A stretch of 64,000 nucleotides of DNA from an uncultured Flavobacteriaceae bacterium (GCA_938029725.1 CALHGE010000031.1:124001-188000); one strand, 5' to 3'; positions 25,214 to 34,345 are shown, counted from the first letter of the stretch. Numbers and translations are program-made. The notes: generated from the letters alone by a model not told the origin.

Positions 25214-26899
25214 TTAGTATCCAACAGCGGTATCATCCCCTCGTTTATCAGCACCACCCTCTAGTCTTCCGTCTGGTAAAACTCGAATCGCGTCAACTTT
25301 TCCAATGATAGGCGTTCGCTCTTCGTTGATAATATATCCTTTTGCTGAGAGTTCAGTTTTGAGCTCTTTTGAAAAACCATCCGGCTCAAAAATGATCATA
25401 TCAGGAAGCCATTGGTGATGAAAACGGGGTGCATTCACAGCTTCTTGCATGCTCATGTCGAATTCATATCCATTAAGAATAGTTTGAGCCACTGCAGTGA
25501 TAATTGTAGACCCTCCAGGCGTACCTACAACCATCCAAAGTTTGCCGTCTTTTTCGACAATTGTGGGTGTCATGCTGCTCAACATCCGCTTTTCAGCAGC
25601 AATGCTATTTGCTTCAGCACCGATTAAACCAAACATATTAGGTATGCCAGGCTTAGCACTGAAATCATCCATTTCATTATTTAGAAAGAAACCCAGTTCA
25701 TCAGAGTACAGTTTAGAGCCATAGGCACCGTTTAGCGTAGTTGTTCCAGAAACAGCATTTCCTTCAGCATCTACAATAGAGTAGTGGGTGGTTTCCATAC
25801 TTTCAACAATTTCGATATTGCCACGCTCAACTTCCGATGACTTCGTGGCTTTATCCCAAGAGAAATTTTCCATTCTTTCCTTCAGATAAGCATCACTTAA
25901 AATTATATCTAAAGGAATATCAACAAAATCAGGATCTCCGAGAAAGTAATTTCTGTCTGCATAAGCACGTCGAGAAGCTTCTGTAAATAACTGAACCGTT
26001 TTTGCAGAGTTAAACCCGTAGGATGCTACATCATGAGATTCCATCATCTTAAATATTTGATTCATAGTAACACCTCCGCTACTTGGCGGGCTCATTGAAA
26101 CTATCCGCAAATCTTTATAGTTAAAGACAATAGGCTGTCTCCATTTAGCTTCGTATTTGGCTAAATCTTCTTCGGTTACAAACCCACCGTTATCTTGAAT
26201 CAACGTTGCTAATTTTTGTGCCACTTCACCTTTATAGAAACCATCACGCCCGTTTTTGGCAATACTTCTGAAAGTGTTTGCTAAAGCTGGATATTTAATA
26301 CGATCTCCTTTCTTAAATTTTTGCGCAAACTTGGTGCTATCTCCATTTATAGCTATAACTCTATCGCGCAGCGTGGCTAGTCTTTTTTCTTGATTTTCGG
26401 TAACTACAACTCCGTTTTCCGCTAAGGCAATTACGGGTTCAAAAATTTCTTCTAAAGTTAGTTTCCCAAATTTCTTATGAACTTCGATAATTCCAGCAAC
26501 TGTGCCAGGCACTCCTACTGCCGTTCCACCCTTGGTACTCATTCCAGGAATAACATTCCCTAAAGAATCTAAATACATGTCTTTGTGCGCTGAAAGAGGC
26601 GCTTTTTCGCGATAATCAATTCCGCCTACAGCACCACCGGCTTTCCGATACACCATAAAACCTCCACCTCCGATACTTCCGGCAAAAGGGTACGCAACTA
26701 CCAGAGACATTTCCATGGCCACCATAGCGTCAAATGCATTGCCGCCTTTCTTCATAATTTCAACTCCAATAGCTGAAGCCTCTTTACGTGCTGAAACGAC
26801 CATTGCTTTTTCGGCCACTACGCCTAATGGGGCAGCGGATTGCTTTTTACAAGTAACGAATAGAGTTATGACTAGCAGTGTTACGATGAATTTTTTCAT
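25214..26899 (-). CDS. ggt: Gamma-glutamyltransferase, lipoprotein form
   Basis: A 561-residue N-terminal nucleophile hydrolase. The precursor cleaves itself before Thr370 ('METTHYSIVDAEG'), giving large and small subunits. The gamma-glutamyl site is seen as 'PPSSGGVTMNQIF' (271-283) and the lid/oxyanion region 'LSSMTPTIV' further on, with 'GTPGGSTIITAV' near the C-terminus. The signal ends at LFVTC (Cys17), so it is anchored as a lipoprotein rather than free in the periplasm. It hydrolyses or transfers the gamma-glutamyl group of glutathione and related peptides for amino acid recovery. It lies 43 bases downstream of the ACP-phosphodiesterase homologue. Confidence 0.95.
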   Translation of the reverse strand: MKKFIVTLLVITLFVTCKKQSAAPLGVVAEKAMVVSARKEASAIGVEIMKKGGNAFDAMVAMEMSLVVAYPFAGSIGGGGFMVYRKAGGAVGGIDYREKAPLSAHKDMYLDSLGNVIPGMSTKGGTAVGVPGTVAGIIEVHKKFGKLTLEEIFEPVIALAENGVVVTENQEKRLATLRDRVIAINGDSTKFAQKFKKGDRIKYPALANTFRSIAKNGRDGFYKGEVAQKLATLIQDNGGFVTEEDLAKYEAKWRQPIVFNYKDLRIVSMSPPSSGGVTMNQIFKMMESHDVASYGFNSAKTVQLFTEASRRAYADRNYFLGDPDFVDIPLDIILSDAYLKERMENFSWDKATKSSEVERGNIEIVESMETTHYSIVDAEGNAVSGTTTLNGAYGSKLYSDELGFFLNNEMDDFSAKPGIPNMFGLIGAEANSIAAEKRMLSSMTPTIVEKDGKLWMVVGTPGGSTIITAVAQTILNGYEFDMSMQEAVNAPRFHHQWLPDMIIFEPDGFSKELKTELSAKGYIINEERTPIIGKVDAIRVLPDGRLEGGADKRGDDTAVGY

Positions 26900-26942
26900 T
26901 GAGAATTCTTGTTTTTTTGAGTTAGTTGAAATATTTTTTAGT

Positions 26943-27527
26943 CTAAAGAGAATTATATTTTTGCTTAGAAAAGGTGGTTAATTCTTCAAAAAAAGAAGTA
27001 AACTCTTTTTGGAATTCATCATAATGCTCTTCCAAATCTAGAATAGCAAAGTTCATTTTTGATTTGTTTTTGGTTCTGCGATTCATTCCGTGAAGGACCT
27101 TCGCAATACCTTCCATTTTAGCGTAGTTAAAAATCCAATTGTCTGATATCATATACGGCATCATACGATGAACCCCGATGGGAAGTATTTCGTAATTGTC
27201 CTCCAATAAATCATAGAAATTATCAACGAATATGTCTAAGGGGGTATCGGAATAAGACTTCCAATTCTTTGCCAGATAGTGGTCGTAAAATATGTCTACA
27301 ATGATTCCGCTATAATGACTATAATTCTTATGTAAACGTTTGGTGCTTTGTCGAACTGTTGGGTGCGCATCGGTGAACGAATCTATGTGACGGTGCAGTT
27401 TGATTCCTTTTTGAACGCGTTCAGGTAAGTGCTTGTATTTATTACCCCGAATACTATCTGCAATAAAATTTCCTATAGTAACCTCTTCATCTCCAAAGGA
27501 TAAATAAATATGGGCCAAAAAGTTCAT
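26943..27527 (-). CDS. Acyl carrier protein phosphodiesterase (AcpH-like, DUF479)
   Basis: 194 residues with the AcpH HD-like core: 'MNFLAHIYLSFGDEEVTIGNF' (N-terminus), 'GIKLHRHIDSFTDAHP' (about 40-55; metal-binding His and Asp), 'SGIIVDIFYDHYLAKNW' (about 73-89) and 'MISDNWIFNY'. AcpH removes the 4'-phosphopantetheine arm from ACP. In Bacteroidota the true substrate has rarely been tested. It is divergent from glmM and followed by ggt in the same direction. Confidence 0.88.
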   Translation of the reverse strand: MNFLAHIYLSFGDEEVTIGNFIADSIRGNKYKHLPERVQKGIKLHRHIDSFTDAHPTVRQSTKRLHKNYSHYSGIIVDIFYDHYLAKNWKSYSDTPLDIFVDNFYDLLEDNYEILPIGVHRMMPYMISDNWIFNYAKMEGIAKVLHGMNRRTKNKSKMNFAILDLEEHYDEFQKEFTSFFEELTTFSKQKYNSL

Positions 27528-27594
27528 AAATCGGAATTAATAGTCTTAAAACCGAATTTACAAAGAAGCACAATAGGTTTAAGAGCGATACGTT

Positions 27595-27602
27595 TATATT
27601 TG
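27595..27602 (+). promoter_or_regulatory. -7 element of glmM
   Basis: TATATTTG exactly matches TAnnTTTG and lies 19 bases before the glmM ATG, giving a leader of roughly a dozen bases. No clear -33 TTG is present at the usual spacing. Confidence 0.55.
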
Positions 27603-27621
27603 TAAAAACTTTTCAAGATAT

Positions 27622-29010
27622 ATGACACTTATCAAATCTATTTCAGGAATACGAGGAACTATTGGAGGTGCTCCAGGAGAAAATCTAACACCAATTGACG
27701 CCGTTAAATTTGCAGCTGCTTATGGTGTTTGGCTAAAAGAGTATTCTAAAAAGGACAAATTAAAAGTGGTTATTGGTCGTGATGCTCGTTTATCTGGAGC
27801 AATGATTCAAAACTTGGTGGTTTCAACCCTATTAGGGCTTGGGATAGATGTTATTGATTTAGACCTGTCTACCACACCAACGGTTGAAATTGCTGTGCCT
27901 TTGGAACAAGCTGATGGTGGAATTATACTTACTGCTAGTCACAATCCGAAGCAGTGGAATGCTTTAAAGCTATTAAACGAAAAAGGGGAATTCTTAAATG
28001 CTGCGGAAGGCGCTTTAATATTGGAAATCGCAGAAAAAGATGCTTTTGATTTTGCAGAAGTAGATGACTTAGGAACGATTACAAGAAATGACGCTTATAT
28101 TGATATTCATATTGATGAAGTATTAAATTTAGCCTTGGTTGATGCTGATACTATTCGAAAAGCAAAATTTAAAGTTGTTGTAGATGGCGTAAATTCTACT
28201 GGCGGCATCGCTATTCCTGCTCTTTTAGAAGCGCTAGGTGTGGAGGTGGTAAAATTATATTGTGACCCAACAGGTCACTTTCCGCATAACCCTGAACCCT
28301 TAAAAGAACACTTGGGAGATATCTGTGATTTAGTGCTTAAAGAAAAAGCAGATTTCGGAATTGTTGTAGACCCTGATGTAGACCGTCTTGCTTTCATTAG
28401 TGACGATGGAGAAATATTTGGAGAAGAATACACCTTGGTAGCCTGTGCGGATTATGTTTTAGGTAAAACCAAAGGAAATACCGTTTCTAACTTATCCTCT
28501 TCAAGGGCGCTTCGTGATATTACAGAAAAACATGGAGGCATATATGAAGCAGCGGCAGTAGGAGAAGTGAACGTTGTTACTAAGATGAAAGCAAACAATG
28601 CTGTTATTGGCGGTGAAGGTAACGGAGGTATTATTTACCCAGAAAGTCATTATGGTCGTGATTCTTTAGTAGGTACTGCTTTGTTCTTAATGTTAATGGC
28701 TGAAAAGGGTGGAACCGTTGCGGAACTTCGCGCAAGCTACCCGTCTTATTTTATGAGTAAAAAGAAAATTCAATTAACTCCTGGATTGGATGTTGATGGA
28801 ATTTTAAAAGCTATGGCTGAAAAATATCAAAATGAAGATATCTCCACTATAGATGGAGTAAAAATAGATTTTTCAGAGAACTGGGTACACCTTAGAAAAT
28901 CAAATACCGAACCAATTATTAGAATTTATACAGAAGCGAAAAGCCAATCAGAAGCTGATGGCCTTGCAGATAGAATCATTGGAGAAATCAAAGCCGTAGC
29001 GGGTATTTAA
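27622..29010 (+). CDS. glmM: Phosphoglucosamine mutase (alpha-D-phosphohexomutase)
   Basis: A 462-residue phosphohexomutase. The phosphoserine loop is 'TASHNPKQWNALK' (Ser106), the metal loop 'VDPDVDRLAF' (near 255), the sugar-specificity loop 'GGEGNGGIIYPE' (near 335) and the phosphate-binding 'RKSNTEPIIRIYTEA' (near 430). Proteins of this type in Bacteroidota make glucosamine 1-phosphate for peptidoglycan and lipid A; phosphomannomutase side activity cannot be excluded. It is a single gene with its own promoter. Confidence 0.9.
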   Translation: MTLIKSISGIRGTIGGAPGENLTPIDAVKFAAAYGVWLKEYSKKDKLKVVIGRDARLSGAMIQNLVVSTLLGLGIDVIDLDLSTTPTVEIAVPLEQADGGIILTASHNPKQWNALKLLNEKGEFLNAAEGALILEIAEKDAFDFAEVDDLGTITRNDAYIDIHIDEVLNLALVDADTIRKAKFKVVVDGVNSTGGIAIPALLEALGVEVVKLYCDPTGHFPHNPEPLKEHLGDICDLVLKEKADFGIVVDPDVDRLAFISDDGEIFGEEYTLVACADYVLGKTKGNTVSNLSSSRALRDITEKHGGIYEAAAVGEVNVVTKMKANNAVIGGEGNGGIIYPESHYGRDSLVGTALFLMLMAEKGGTVAELRASYPSYFMSKKKIQLTPGLDVDGILKAMAEKYQNEDISTIDGVKIDFSENWVHLRKSNTEPIIRIYTEAKSQSEADGLADRIIGEIKAVAGI

Positions 29011-29031
29011 GTAGCATTGTCTTACCGAGGC

Positions 29032-29072
29032 AGTTGAAGATTTAAAAGCGCTTAGTCTTTAACTCTTCAACT
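29032..29072. terminator. Hairpin between convergent glmM and acyltransferase genes
   Basis: AGTTGAAGA (29032-29040) pairs exactly with TCTTCAACT (29064-29072). The loop is long but has further TTTAA/TTAAA pairing. There is no strong T-run, so it is a weak candidate for a shared terminator. Confidence 0.3.
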
Positions 29073-29096
29073 AGCTTAGGGTTGACAACTAGGTGT

Positions 29097-29984
29097 TTAC
29101 TGAAACTCAGGAGGCACCTTGTCACGATGTTTCCAGCGCTTATGACTCCATAAATAGTATTCTGGCTGCTCGTAAATCTGTTGTTCTGCAAGGGCTATGA
29201 ATTTTTTGGTAATTTCATTAGGTTCTGTATTCTTTCCTGATAGCGTAATAGGAATAAACTCCGCCTCGTAATACCCTCGCTTGACTTTGGTGACTTTTAG
29301 GAAAACAACAGCCAAATCTAATTTGCGAGCTAGAACTTCGGTGCCGTTATAAATGGGCACGGTAATTCCCATAAATTCACCCCAATAATGGGCATGAACC
29401 ACCATCGGTGATTGATCGCTGACCATTCCATAAATAGCCTTGGTATCATTCCTTTTATTGCGCATGACCGTTTTAACCGTTTCATGAGTAGTTATCAGCG
29501 CGGTATTCCATCTAGACCTAAAATCTTTCACTAGCTTATCAAAGTATTTATTTGCTACGCGTTGGTAAACAGCATACCCTTTACTCTTTACATACAAGTT
29601 CAAACTAACGTTCCATTCCCAATTAGCGTAATGAGAACATGGAATAAGAATACTCTTCTCTTTTTCAATTTCTTGAATGAGTTCTACATTCTTGATGTGA
29701 TACCTTTTCTTGATATCCTCTTTTGAAAGGCCCATAGTTTTCACCATCTCAAGAAACATGTCACACATGTGTTTGAAAAATTCTTTTCGAATTCGTTTGA
29801 TTTCCTTTTCTGGTTTCTCTGGAAAAATCAATTTCAGATTTTCATAAACTACTTTTTTTCGATAACCGACAATGTGGAATACCAAGAAAAAGACAAGATC
29901 AGAAAAGAGGTAGAAAGCGCGAAATGGAAGTCTGGAAATTACCCAAAGTGCAGGATACACTAAAATAAATACAAGTAGCTGCAT
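29097..29984 (-). CDS. LpxL/HtrB-like lysophospholipid acyltransferase
   Basis: 295 residues with an N-terminal membrane helix (about 3-30). The acyltransferase motif is 'IPCSHYANWEW' (HxxxxE type), and further family features are 'MVSDQSP', 'GTEVLARKLDLAVVFLKV' (in part) and the C-terminal 'PEYYLWSHKRWKHR'. It probably adds a late acyl chain to lipid A or a related lipid at the inner membrane. GTG at 30002 is rejected as the start because it falls inside an exact -7 element; ATG at 29984 is used. It is divergent from the rhomboid gene. Confidence 0.9.
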   Translation of the reverse strand: MQLLVFILVYPALWVISRLPFRAFYLFSDLVFFLVFHIVGYRKKVVYENLKLIFPEKPEKEIKRIRKEFFKHMCDMFLEMVKTMGLSKEDIKKRYHIKNVELIQEIEKEKSILIPCSHYANWEWNVSLNLYVKSKGYAVYQRVANKYFDKLVKDFRSRWNTALITTHETVKTVMRNKRNDTKAIYGMVSDQSPMVVHAHYWGEFMGITVPIYNGTEVLARKLDLAVVFLKVTKVKRGYYEAEFIPITLSGKNTEPNEITKKFIALAEQQIYEQPEYYLWSHKRWKHRDKVPPEFQ

Positions 29985-30001
29985 GCAAAGAATTATGAAC
30001 A

Positions 30002-30009
30002 CAAATATA
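30002..30009 (-). promoter_or_regulatory. -7 element of the acyltransferase gene
   Basis: TATATTTG on the minus strand is an exact TAnnTTTG match 17 bases before the ATG at 29984. A TTTG lies 16 bases further upstream (30026-30029). It overlaps the promoter region of the divergent rhomboid gene. Confidence 0.6.
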
Positions 30010-30013
30010 ATGC

Positions 30014-30021
30014 TATATTTG
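30014..30021 (+). promoter_or_regulatory. -7 element of the rhomboid gene
   Basis: TATATTTG on the plus strand is an exact match, 25 bases before the ATG at 30047 and only four bases from the minus-strand element. Confidence 0.6.
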
Positions 30022-30046
30022 AGTCCAAACCGAATAAGATATTTTA

Positions 30047-30697
30047 ATGGACGGAATTGAAATAGTGACTTTAGTAATAATAGGTGCCAACGCGCTATTC
30101 TCTTTCAAAGGTTTTAGTGATACCGCTTTTTTTGAACGCTATAAATTTAGTATTGGAGGTATAAATTCTGGTCAAAAAGACAGAATGCTGACGTCAGGCT
30201 TTTTACATGTCGACATTTCTCACCTGCTTTTTAATATGTTAACGCTCTATTTCTTCGCAGATGTCGTTATTGGTGGCTTCGGGCCTATCAAATTCCTTAT
30301 TATTTATTTTATCAGTTTGGTGGCAGGTAGTTTGCTGGCACTTTTCTTTCATAAAAACGAGCCTCAGTACAGCGCTGTTGGTGCAAGTGGTGCCGTTACC
30401 GGCATACTGTATTCTGCCATACTCTTACAGCCTGGTATGGATTTATACCTATACTTTATACCCATTCCGATACCTGCATATGTTATTGGTATCGGCTACC
30501 TTCTGTATTCTATCTACGGTATGAAGAAACGTTTGGGTAATATTGGTCATACTGCGCACTTTGGTGGCGCCATAGGAGGTTATGCAGCAACGCTATTGTT
30601 TAATCCTGATTTGGTGTTTACTTCAACGTTAATGGTCGTTCTTCTAGCCATTCCAATTATTATTTTATTTGTTATGGAAAAAACAGGAAAAATATAG
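30047..30697 (+). CDS. Rhomboid-family intramembrane serine protease
   Basis: 216 residues with six hydrophobic segments. Catalytic Ser114 is in 'VGASGAVTG' and catalytic His171 in 'GHTAHFGGAIGGY'. The supporting 'LHVDISHLLFNMLTLYFF' (about 53-70) carries the family His and Asn residues. Rhomboids cut membrane proteins inside or next to the bilayer; the substrate is unknown. It is transcribed divergently from the acyltransferase gene from overlapping promoters. Confidence 0.93.
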   Translation: MDGIEIVTLVIIGANALFSFKGFSDTAFFERYKFSIGGINSGQKDRMLTSGFLHVDISHLLFNMLTLYFFADVVIGGFGPIKFLIIYFISLVAGSLLALFFHKNEPQYSAVGASGAVTGILYSAILLQPGMDLYLYFIPIPIPAYVIGIGYLLYSIYGMKKRLGNIGHTAHFGGAIGGYAATLLFNPDLVFTSTLMVVLLAIPIIILFVMEKTGKI

Positions 30698-30788
30698 ATA
30701 GTTTGACCACTCATCTTTAGAAAACCTACTAAAACACAGTAAAAGCTGCAGTTCGTCGAAAATGTTACAATAAATTATACACTTCATC

Positions 30789-30796
30789 TAAATTTG
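30789..30796 (+). promoter_or_regulatory. -7 element upstream of the LVIVD-type lipoprotein
   Basis: TAAATTTG matches TAnnTTTG exactly, 44 bases before the ATG at 30841. Confidence 0.45.
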
Positions 30797-30840
30797 CCGT
30801 TCAATTAGTCCCAAATCTAATTGTATAACCTACTTAATCA

Positions 30841-32478
30841 ATGAGAAAAATTTCCCTCGTGGCAATCGCCACCCTATTCATTGCTGTATCTTGTAGTGAC
30901 GAAACTACGGTGTATAGTGACCCCCAAAGTGATGTATCAATAGAGAGTAATCAAGCGATATTAGAAAGTAGTATACTTTATGATAATGCTGGTGTACTTG
31001 ACATTACTGATGAATCAACAATTTCCGGCAAATTTTCTAAGAGTAATGCCGATCAACCTGCAGGTGATTACCCATTGACCTTAGTTGCTCAAGTGGCAGC
31101 GCCCTCTAGAAGTGGTGCTGAGAACTTAACAGCTTCTCATGTTCATGTGGTAGATGATTATGCCTATGTGTCTTATAATACTGCAGAAGATGGGTATTCG
31201 GGCGCTATTGATATTATCAATGTTAGCGATCCAACAAACCCAAGAATATCTAGTCGTGTATATTACACAAATGCTGATGTGAATGCTGTAAAATATGATA
31301 ACGGATATGTCTATGCCGTTGGTGGTGTAGATTCTGAAACATCTGTTAGGGCTGATTTTAATTCTTTTCTAGCCAAGATTCCTGTTTCTAATGGAAGGTT
31401 TGACCTTAGTTCCATAGAATATGGCTTTCAAGAAGGTTTTAATGCTACGGACGTAGAAACTACTTCAAATTCAATTTTGGTGACAAGCGGTAAAGATGGT
31501 TACTTAAAATCTTATGCTAAAAATGACCTAAGCACTCTTAATGAGGTTCCTTTCGCCGATTTACGTTCTGTGTCTATAGATGGAAGTAGTATTGCAATAT
31601 TGAATGCGGATACCGGTGTGAATATACTTGATAGTAATTTTAATATCACTAAAGAAATCTCAATTAGTTCAGATTTTGGAGACTTTAGCAAACGTACTGT
31701 AGCATATTCAGGAGGAAATATTATAGTTGCTGAAGGCGCTAGAGGTGCTGGTATTTATAATGCAAGTACTGGAGACCTAATAGAATATGTTCCAATATTA
31801 ATAAACCCTGAAGGAGTTGATCAGGTAAATATTGTAACCAATGCTGTTGCTAAGAATGAAGAAGTATTACTAATGGCTAATGGTGGAGCCGGACTTTGCC
31901 TTTCAGAAGACCAAGGAAGTAATACCAATTTAGTTGGTATCATCGAATTATCTGGCTCAACAAATTTTGTGGCCTCTAAAGGAGATTACATTTTTGCGGC
32001 TACCGGTACATCTGGCTTGCAGATTATAAAACTAAACAGGCCAAGTGATAGTCTTGTGGCGAGTTGCGCTGATATACCAGTTTACTCTGGTGATAAAAAT
32101 CTAAATGTAAATACCGGAGAGAACTTGTCTTATAGAGGCTCAAAAAGATTCAATAGCATCACAGTTAATGGAGCGTTATTGTTATGCGGTGCGTGGACAG
32201 TTAGCAATCAAACTAATATTAACGACAATGCTTCTTTTTCAATGAATGGAACGTTTGTGGTGGGAAGAAACAATAAAAGAAAAAATATAACTGTGGGTGA
32301 AGGCGCAACTTTTATAGTAGAAGGTAACCTTACCGTTTATGGTGACCTCATCTTAAACGATGGTGCTACCATAGAGTTTTTAGGTGTTGATTCAGTTGTG
32401 AATATTTTTGGGAGCGTAAAAAAATCAACAACTGCTGTAGTTAAAGGATCTTTTGACGATGTTCGAAACAAATTCTAA
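30841..32478 (+). CDS. Lipoprotein with LVIVD-like propeller and C-terminal beta-helix-like segment
   Basis: 545 residues. The lipoprotein signal ends at AVSC (Cys18). Residues about 75-400 repeat short blades such as 'YAYVSYNTAEDGYSGAIDIINVSDP', 'GYVYAVGG' and 'DYIFAATGTSGLQIIKLNRP', as in LVIVD-repeat propellers. From about 425 to 535 the sequence changes to short, regular strands ('SITVNGALLLCGAWTVSN', 'FVVGRNNKRKNITVGEG', 'FIVEGNLTVYGDLILND') like a right-handed beta-helix or polymer-like stack. The role is unknown; surface exposure is inferred. Confidence 0.75.
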   Translation: MRKISLVAIATLFIAVSCSDETTVYSDPQSDVSIESNQAILESSILYDNAGVLDITDESTISGKFSKSNADQPAGDYPLTLVAQVAAPSRSGAENLTASHVHVVDDYAYVSYNTAEDGYSGAIDIINVSDPTNPRISSRVYYTNADVNAVKYDNGYVYAVGGVDSETSVRADFNSFLAKIPVSNGRFDLSSIEYGFQEGFNATDVETTSNSILVTSGKDGYLKSYAKNDLSTLNEVPFADLRSVSIDGSSIAILNADTGVNILDSNFNITKEISISSDFGDFSKRTVAYSGGNIIVAEGARGAGIYNASTGDLIEYVPILINPEGVDQVNIVTNAVAKNEEVLLMANGGAGLCLSEDQGSNTNLVGIIELSGSTNFVASKGDYIFAATGTSGLQIIKLNRPSDSLVASCADIPVYSGDKNLNVNTGENLSYRGSKRFNSITVNGALLLCGAWTVSNQTNINDNASFSMNGTFVVGRNNKRKNITVGEGATFIVEGNLTVYGDLILNDGATIEFLGVDSVVNIFGSVKKSTTAVVKGSFDDVRNKF

Positions 32479-32499
32479 ATCAAACCTTATATAGAAAAA

Positions 32500-32531
32500 A
32501 AAAGCCCTGATGATAAATCATCAGGGCTTTT
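32500..32531. terminator. Strong bidirectional terminator
   Basis: A perfect 14-bp stem (AAAAGCCCTGATGA / TCATCAGGGCTTTT, loop TAAA) has A-rich and T-rich flanks and serves both convergent genes. Confidence 0.92.
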
Positions 32532-32549
32532 CTTTTCTAATTTTTTTCT

Positions 32550-33674
32550 TTAATCGAGTAACTCAGCTACTTTAGCCTCCAAAGCAGGTCCTCTCAAGTT
32601 CTTTGCTACAATAACTCCGTTTTCATCTAAAAGGAATGCCGCAGGAATAGCGCTCACATTATAGAGCTTTGCAATTGGATCATTGAAGTATTGTACATGC
32701 GAGACATGGTTCCAGGTAAGTCCGTCATCGGCAATTGCTCTTTTCCAGTCCTCAGCTTTTCTGTCTAGTGAAACACCAACAACATTCAATCCTTTGGCAT
32801 GGTATTTTTTATACACAGCAACTACGTTAGGGTTTTCTCTGCGACATGGTTTACACCAGGCTGCCCAAAAATCTACTAAAGTAATTTTTCCAAGCATGTC
32901 TTTAAGTGCTAACTGCTGTCCGTCGACGCCTGGAGCAGTGAATTCTGGTGCTTTTGCTCCAACCTCGGTAGCTTTATCTTTTTTAGCTTTTTCTTTAAGC
33001 GCATCTAACTGTTCAGAAATCTTTTTTGCAGCAGCGGTCTCTTTCATTTCAGGAGTGAATGAATCAAAAATACCCTGAACATCTTCAGCCTTTATAGCTC
33101 GAGTTGCAATGCCCTTATCCAGTAATAAAACGGAAATCAATGCACTCGGGTTTTCTTTTATAAAATCCATTTCAAAAGTTTTGTACTCCTCTTGAAAATC
33201 TTTCATTTCATCGCTTAGCGATGCCATAGCTGCTTCATTGCCGTTGGCCGCTTGCATATCTGATTGAATAGCAATGGCCTGTTTAGACATTGATTGTGCC
33301 TTCGTAATATATTTAGAAAATAAATCGTTTTGGGGTGTTCCTTTTATTTTGGCTAAGCCCAAGCTATCCTTGTGGGCTGTTATTTCAATTTCGCCATTCT
33401 CAATTACAATAGCAGTATAACTTTTTAGCTTATCTATAAAGATGTAATTCACTTCAGGAATTCCGGCTTGCCCGGTTAAAATAAACTTTCCATCAATAAC
33501 TTCGGTAGTATCAACATCCATAGGCTGGTTGTTTGGACCTTGTTTCTTTAGAAAAACCTTTGTGCCGTTTTCTAATTCTCCAGATAGGGTTCCTTGAATA
33601 GTATAGCCTTCAGGGGCTTGATTACAAGCAACTAAAGCAATCAAAATACTTAAGGATAAAATAATTTTTTTCAT
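32550..33674 (-). CDS. DUF4369/TlpA-type thioredoxin-fold lipoprotein
   Basis: 374 residues. The lipoprotein signal is MKKIILSLSILIALVAC (Cys17). An N-terminal DUF4369 beta domain (about 22-115, 'YTIQGTLSGELENGTKVFLKK') is followed by a helical linker and a TlpA/AhpC-TSA thioredoxin domain (about 235-374) with active-site 'WAAWCKPCRRENP' and cis-Pro 'SAIPAAFLLDENG'. It probably acts as a thiol-disulfide oxidoreductase in the periplasm or on the outer membrane. An exact -7 element lies 20 bases upstream. Confidence 0.93.
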   Translation of the reverse strand: MKKIILSLSILIALVACNQAPEGYTIQGTLSGELENGTKVFLKKQGPNNQPMDVDTTEVIDGKFILTGQAGIPEVNYIFIDKLKSYTAIVIENGEIEITAHKDSLGLAKIKGTPQNDLFSKYITKAQSMSKQAIAIQSDMQAANGNEAAMASLSDEMKDFQEEYKTFEMDFIKENPSALISVLLLDKGIATRAIKAEDVQGIFDSFTPEMKETAAAKKISEQLDALKEKAKKDKATEVGAKAPEFTAPGVDGQQLALKDMLGKITLVDFWAAWCKPCRRENPNVVAVYKKYHAKGLNVVGVSLDRKAEDWKRAIADDGLTWNHVSHVQYFNDPIAKLYNVSAIPAAFLLDENGVIVAKNLRGPALEAKVAELLD

Positions 33675-33693
33675 TATATATATTTATAAGCGG

Positions 33694-33701
33694 CAAAGGT
33701 A
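33694..33701 (-). promoter_or_regulatory. -7 element of the TlpA-type gene
   Basis: TACCTTTG on the minus strand matches TAnnTTTG exactly, 19 bases before the ATG at 33674 and just downstream of the terminator of the preceding gene. Confidence 0.55.
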
Positions 33702-33723
33702 ATATTAAATATTAGGACTAAAA

Positions 33724-33754
33724 AAAGCCCTTCTATTGAATTCAGGAGGGCTTT
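33724..33754 (-). terminator. Terminator of the small outer-membrane protein gene
   Basis: An 11-bp stem with one G-T pair (AAAGCCCTCCT / AGAAGGGCTTT on the minus strand) is followed by a T-run, just past the stop at 33776. Confidence 0.85.
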
Positions 33755-33775
33755 CTATAGATTGTAAAGATTCTT

Positions 33776-34294
33776 TCAGAACTGGTACCGCAGACCAAGC
33801 CCCACATCGAAATCGAACTTGTCATCAAAACTTTGGTATCCGAGAATTCCAATTTCTGGCCTAATATCTAAGGAAATCAATAGCGGTAAATTATCGAAAT
33901 TGAACTCTATGCCAATATCTCCAGCAGCTAATACGAAGAGCCCGCCTTCTGGTTGCACTATGTTATTGCTATTATTCGGGTCGGGTAAGGCTTCGAATTT
34001 TGCGGAGCCTGCGCCTCCACCAAAGCCGTAGTACCAGTTTAATCCGCCGCTAATGTTGTGCACCCATTGTAAAATAACGACTGCTTTTACGCCATCGTAT
34101 TCGCGACTATCTCTATAGCCTAGATTGACTTCAGCTCTAGTATATCTTCCAATTGATTTTTGATACGAGATTTCAGCGCCAAAACCGTCACTATCTCCTA
34201 ATCTTAGTCCAATGGTGCTACTGGCAATCTCTTGAGCACTTGTTGATGCGGTTACTAAAAATAGCATAGCAATAAGTAATTTTGTGATTTTCAT
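33776..34294 (-). CDS. Small outer-membrane beta-barrel protein
   Basis: 172 residues. A signal peptide (MKITKLLIAMLFLVTASTSA) is followed by alternating strands typical of an eight-stranded OmpW/OmpX-size barrel ('IGLRLGDSDGFGAEISYQK', 'EVNLGYRDSREYDGV', 'GLNWYYGFGGGAG'). It ends 'DFDVGLGLRYQF', with the C-terminal Phe used by the BAM machinery. The function is unknown. Confidence 0.75.
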   Translation of the reverse strand: MKITKLLIAMLFLVTASTSAQEIASSTIGLRLGDSDGFGAEISYQKSIGRYTRAEVNLGYRDSREYDGVKAVVILQWVHNISGGLNWYYGFGGGAGSAKFEALPDPNNSNNIVQPEGGLFVLAAGDIGIEFNFDNLPLLISLDIRPEIGILGYQSFDDKFDFDVGLGLRYQF

Positions 34295-34337
34295 GTGTTC
34301 TTTTGATTAAGTTGTAGTTTACCAAATTGGCTCTTTA

Positions 34338-34345
34338 TATCTTTG
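34338..34345 (+). promoter_or_regulatory. -7 element of the FAD/Fe-S dehydrogenase gene
   Basis: TATCTTTG matches TAnnTTTG exactly, 45 bases before the start. A TTG lies 23 bases further upstream (34312-34314). Confidence 0.5.
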
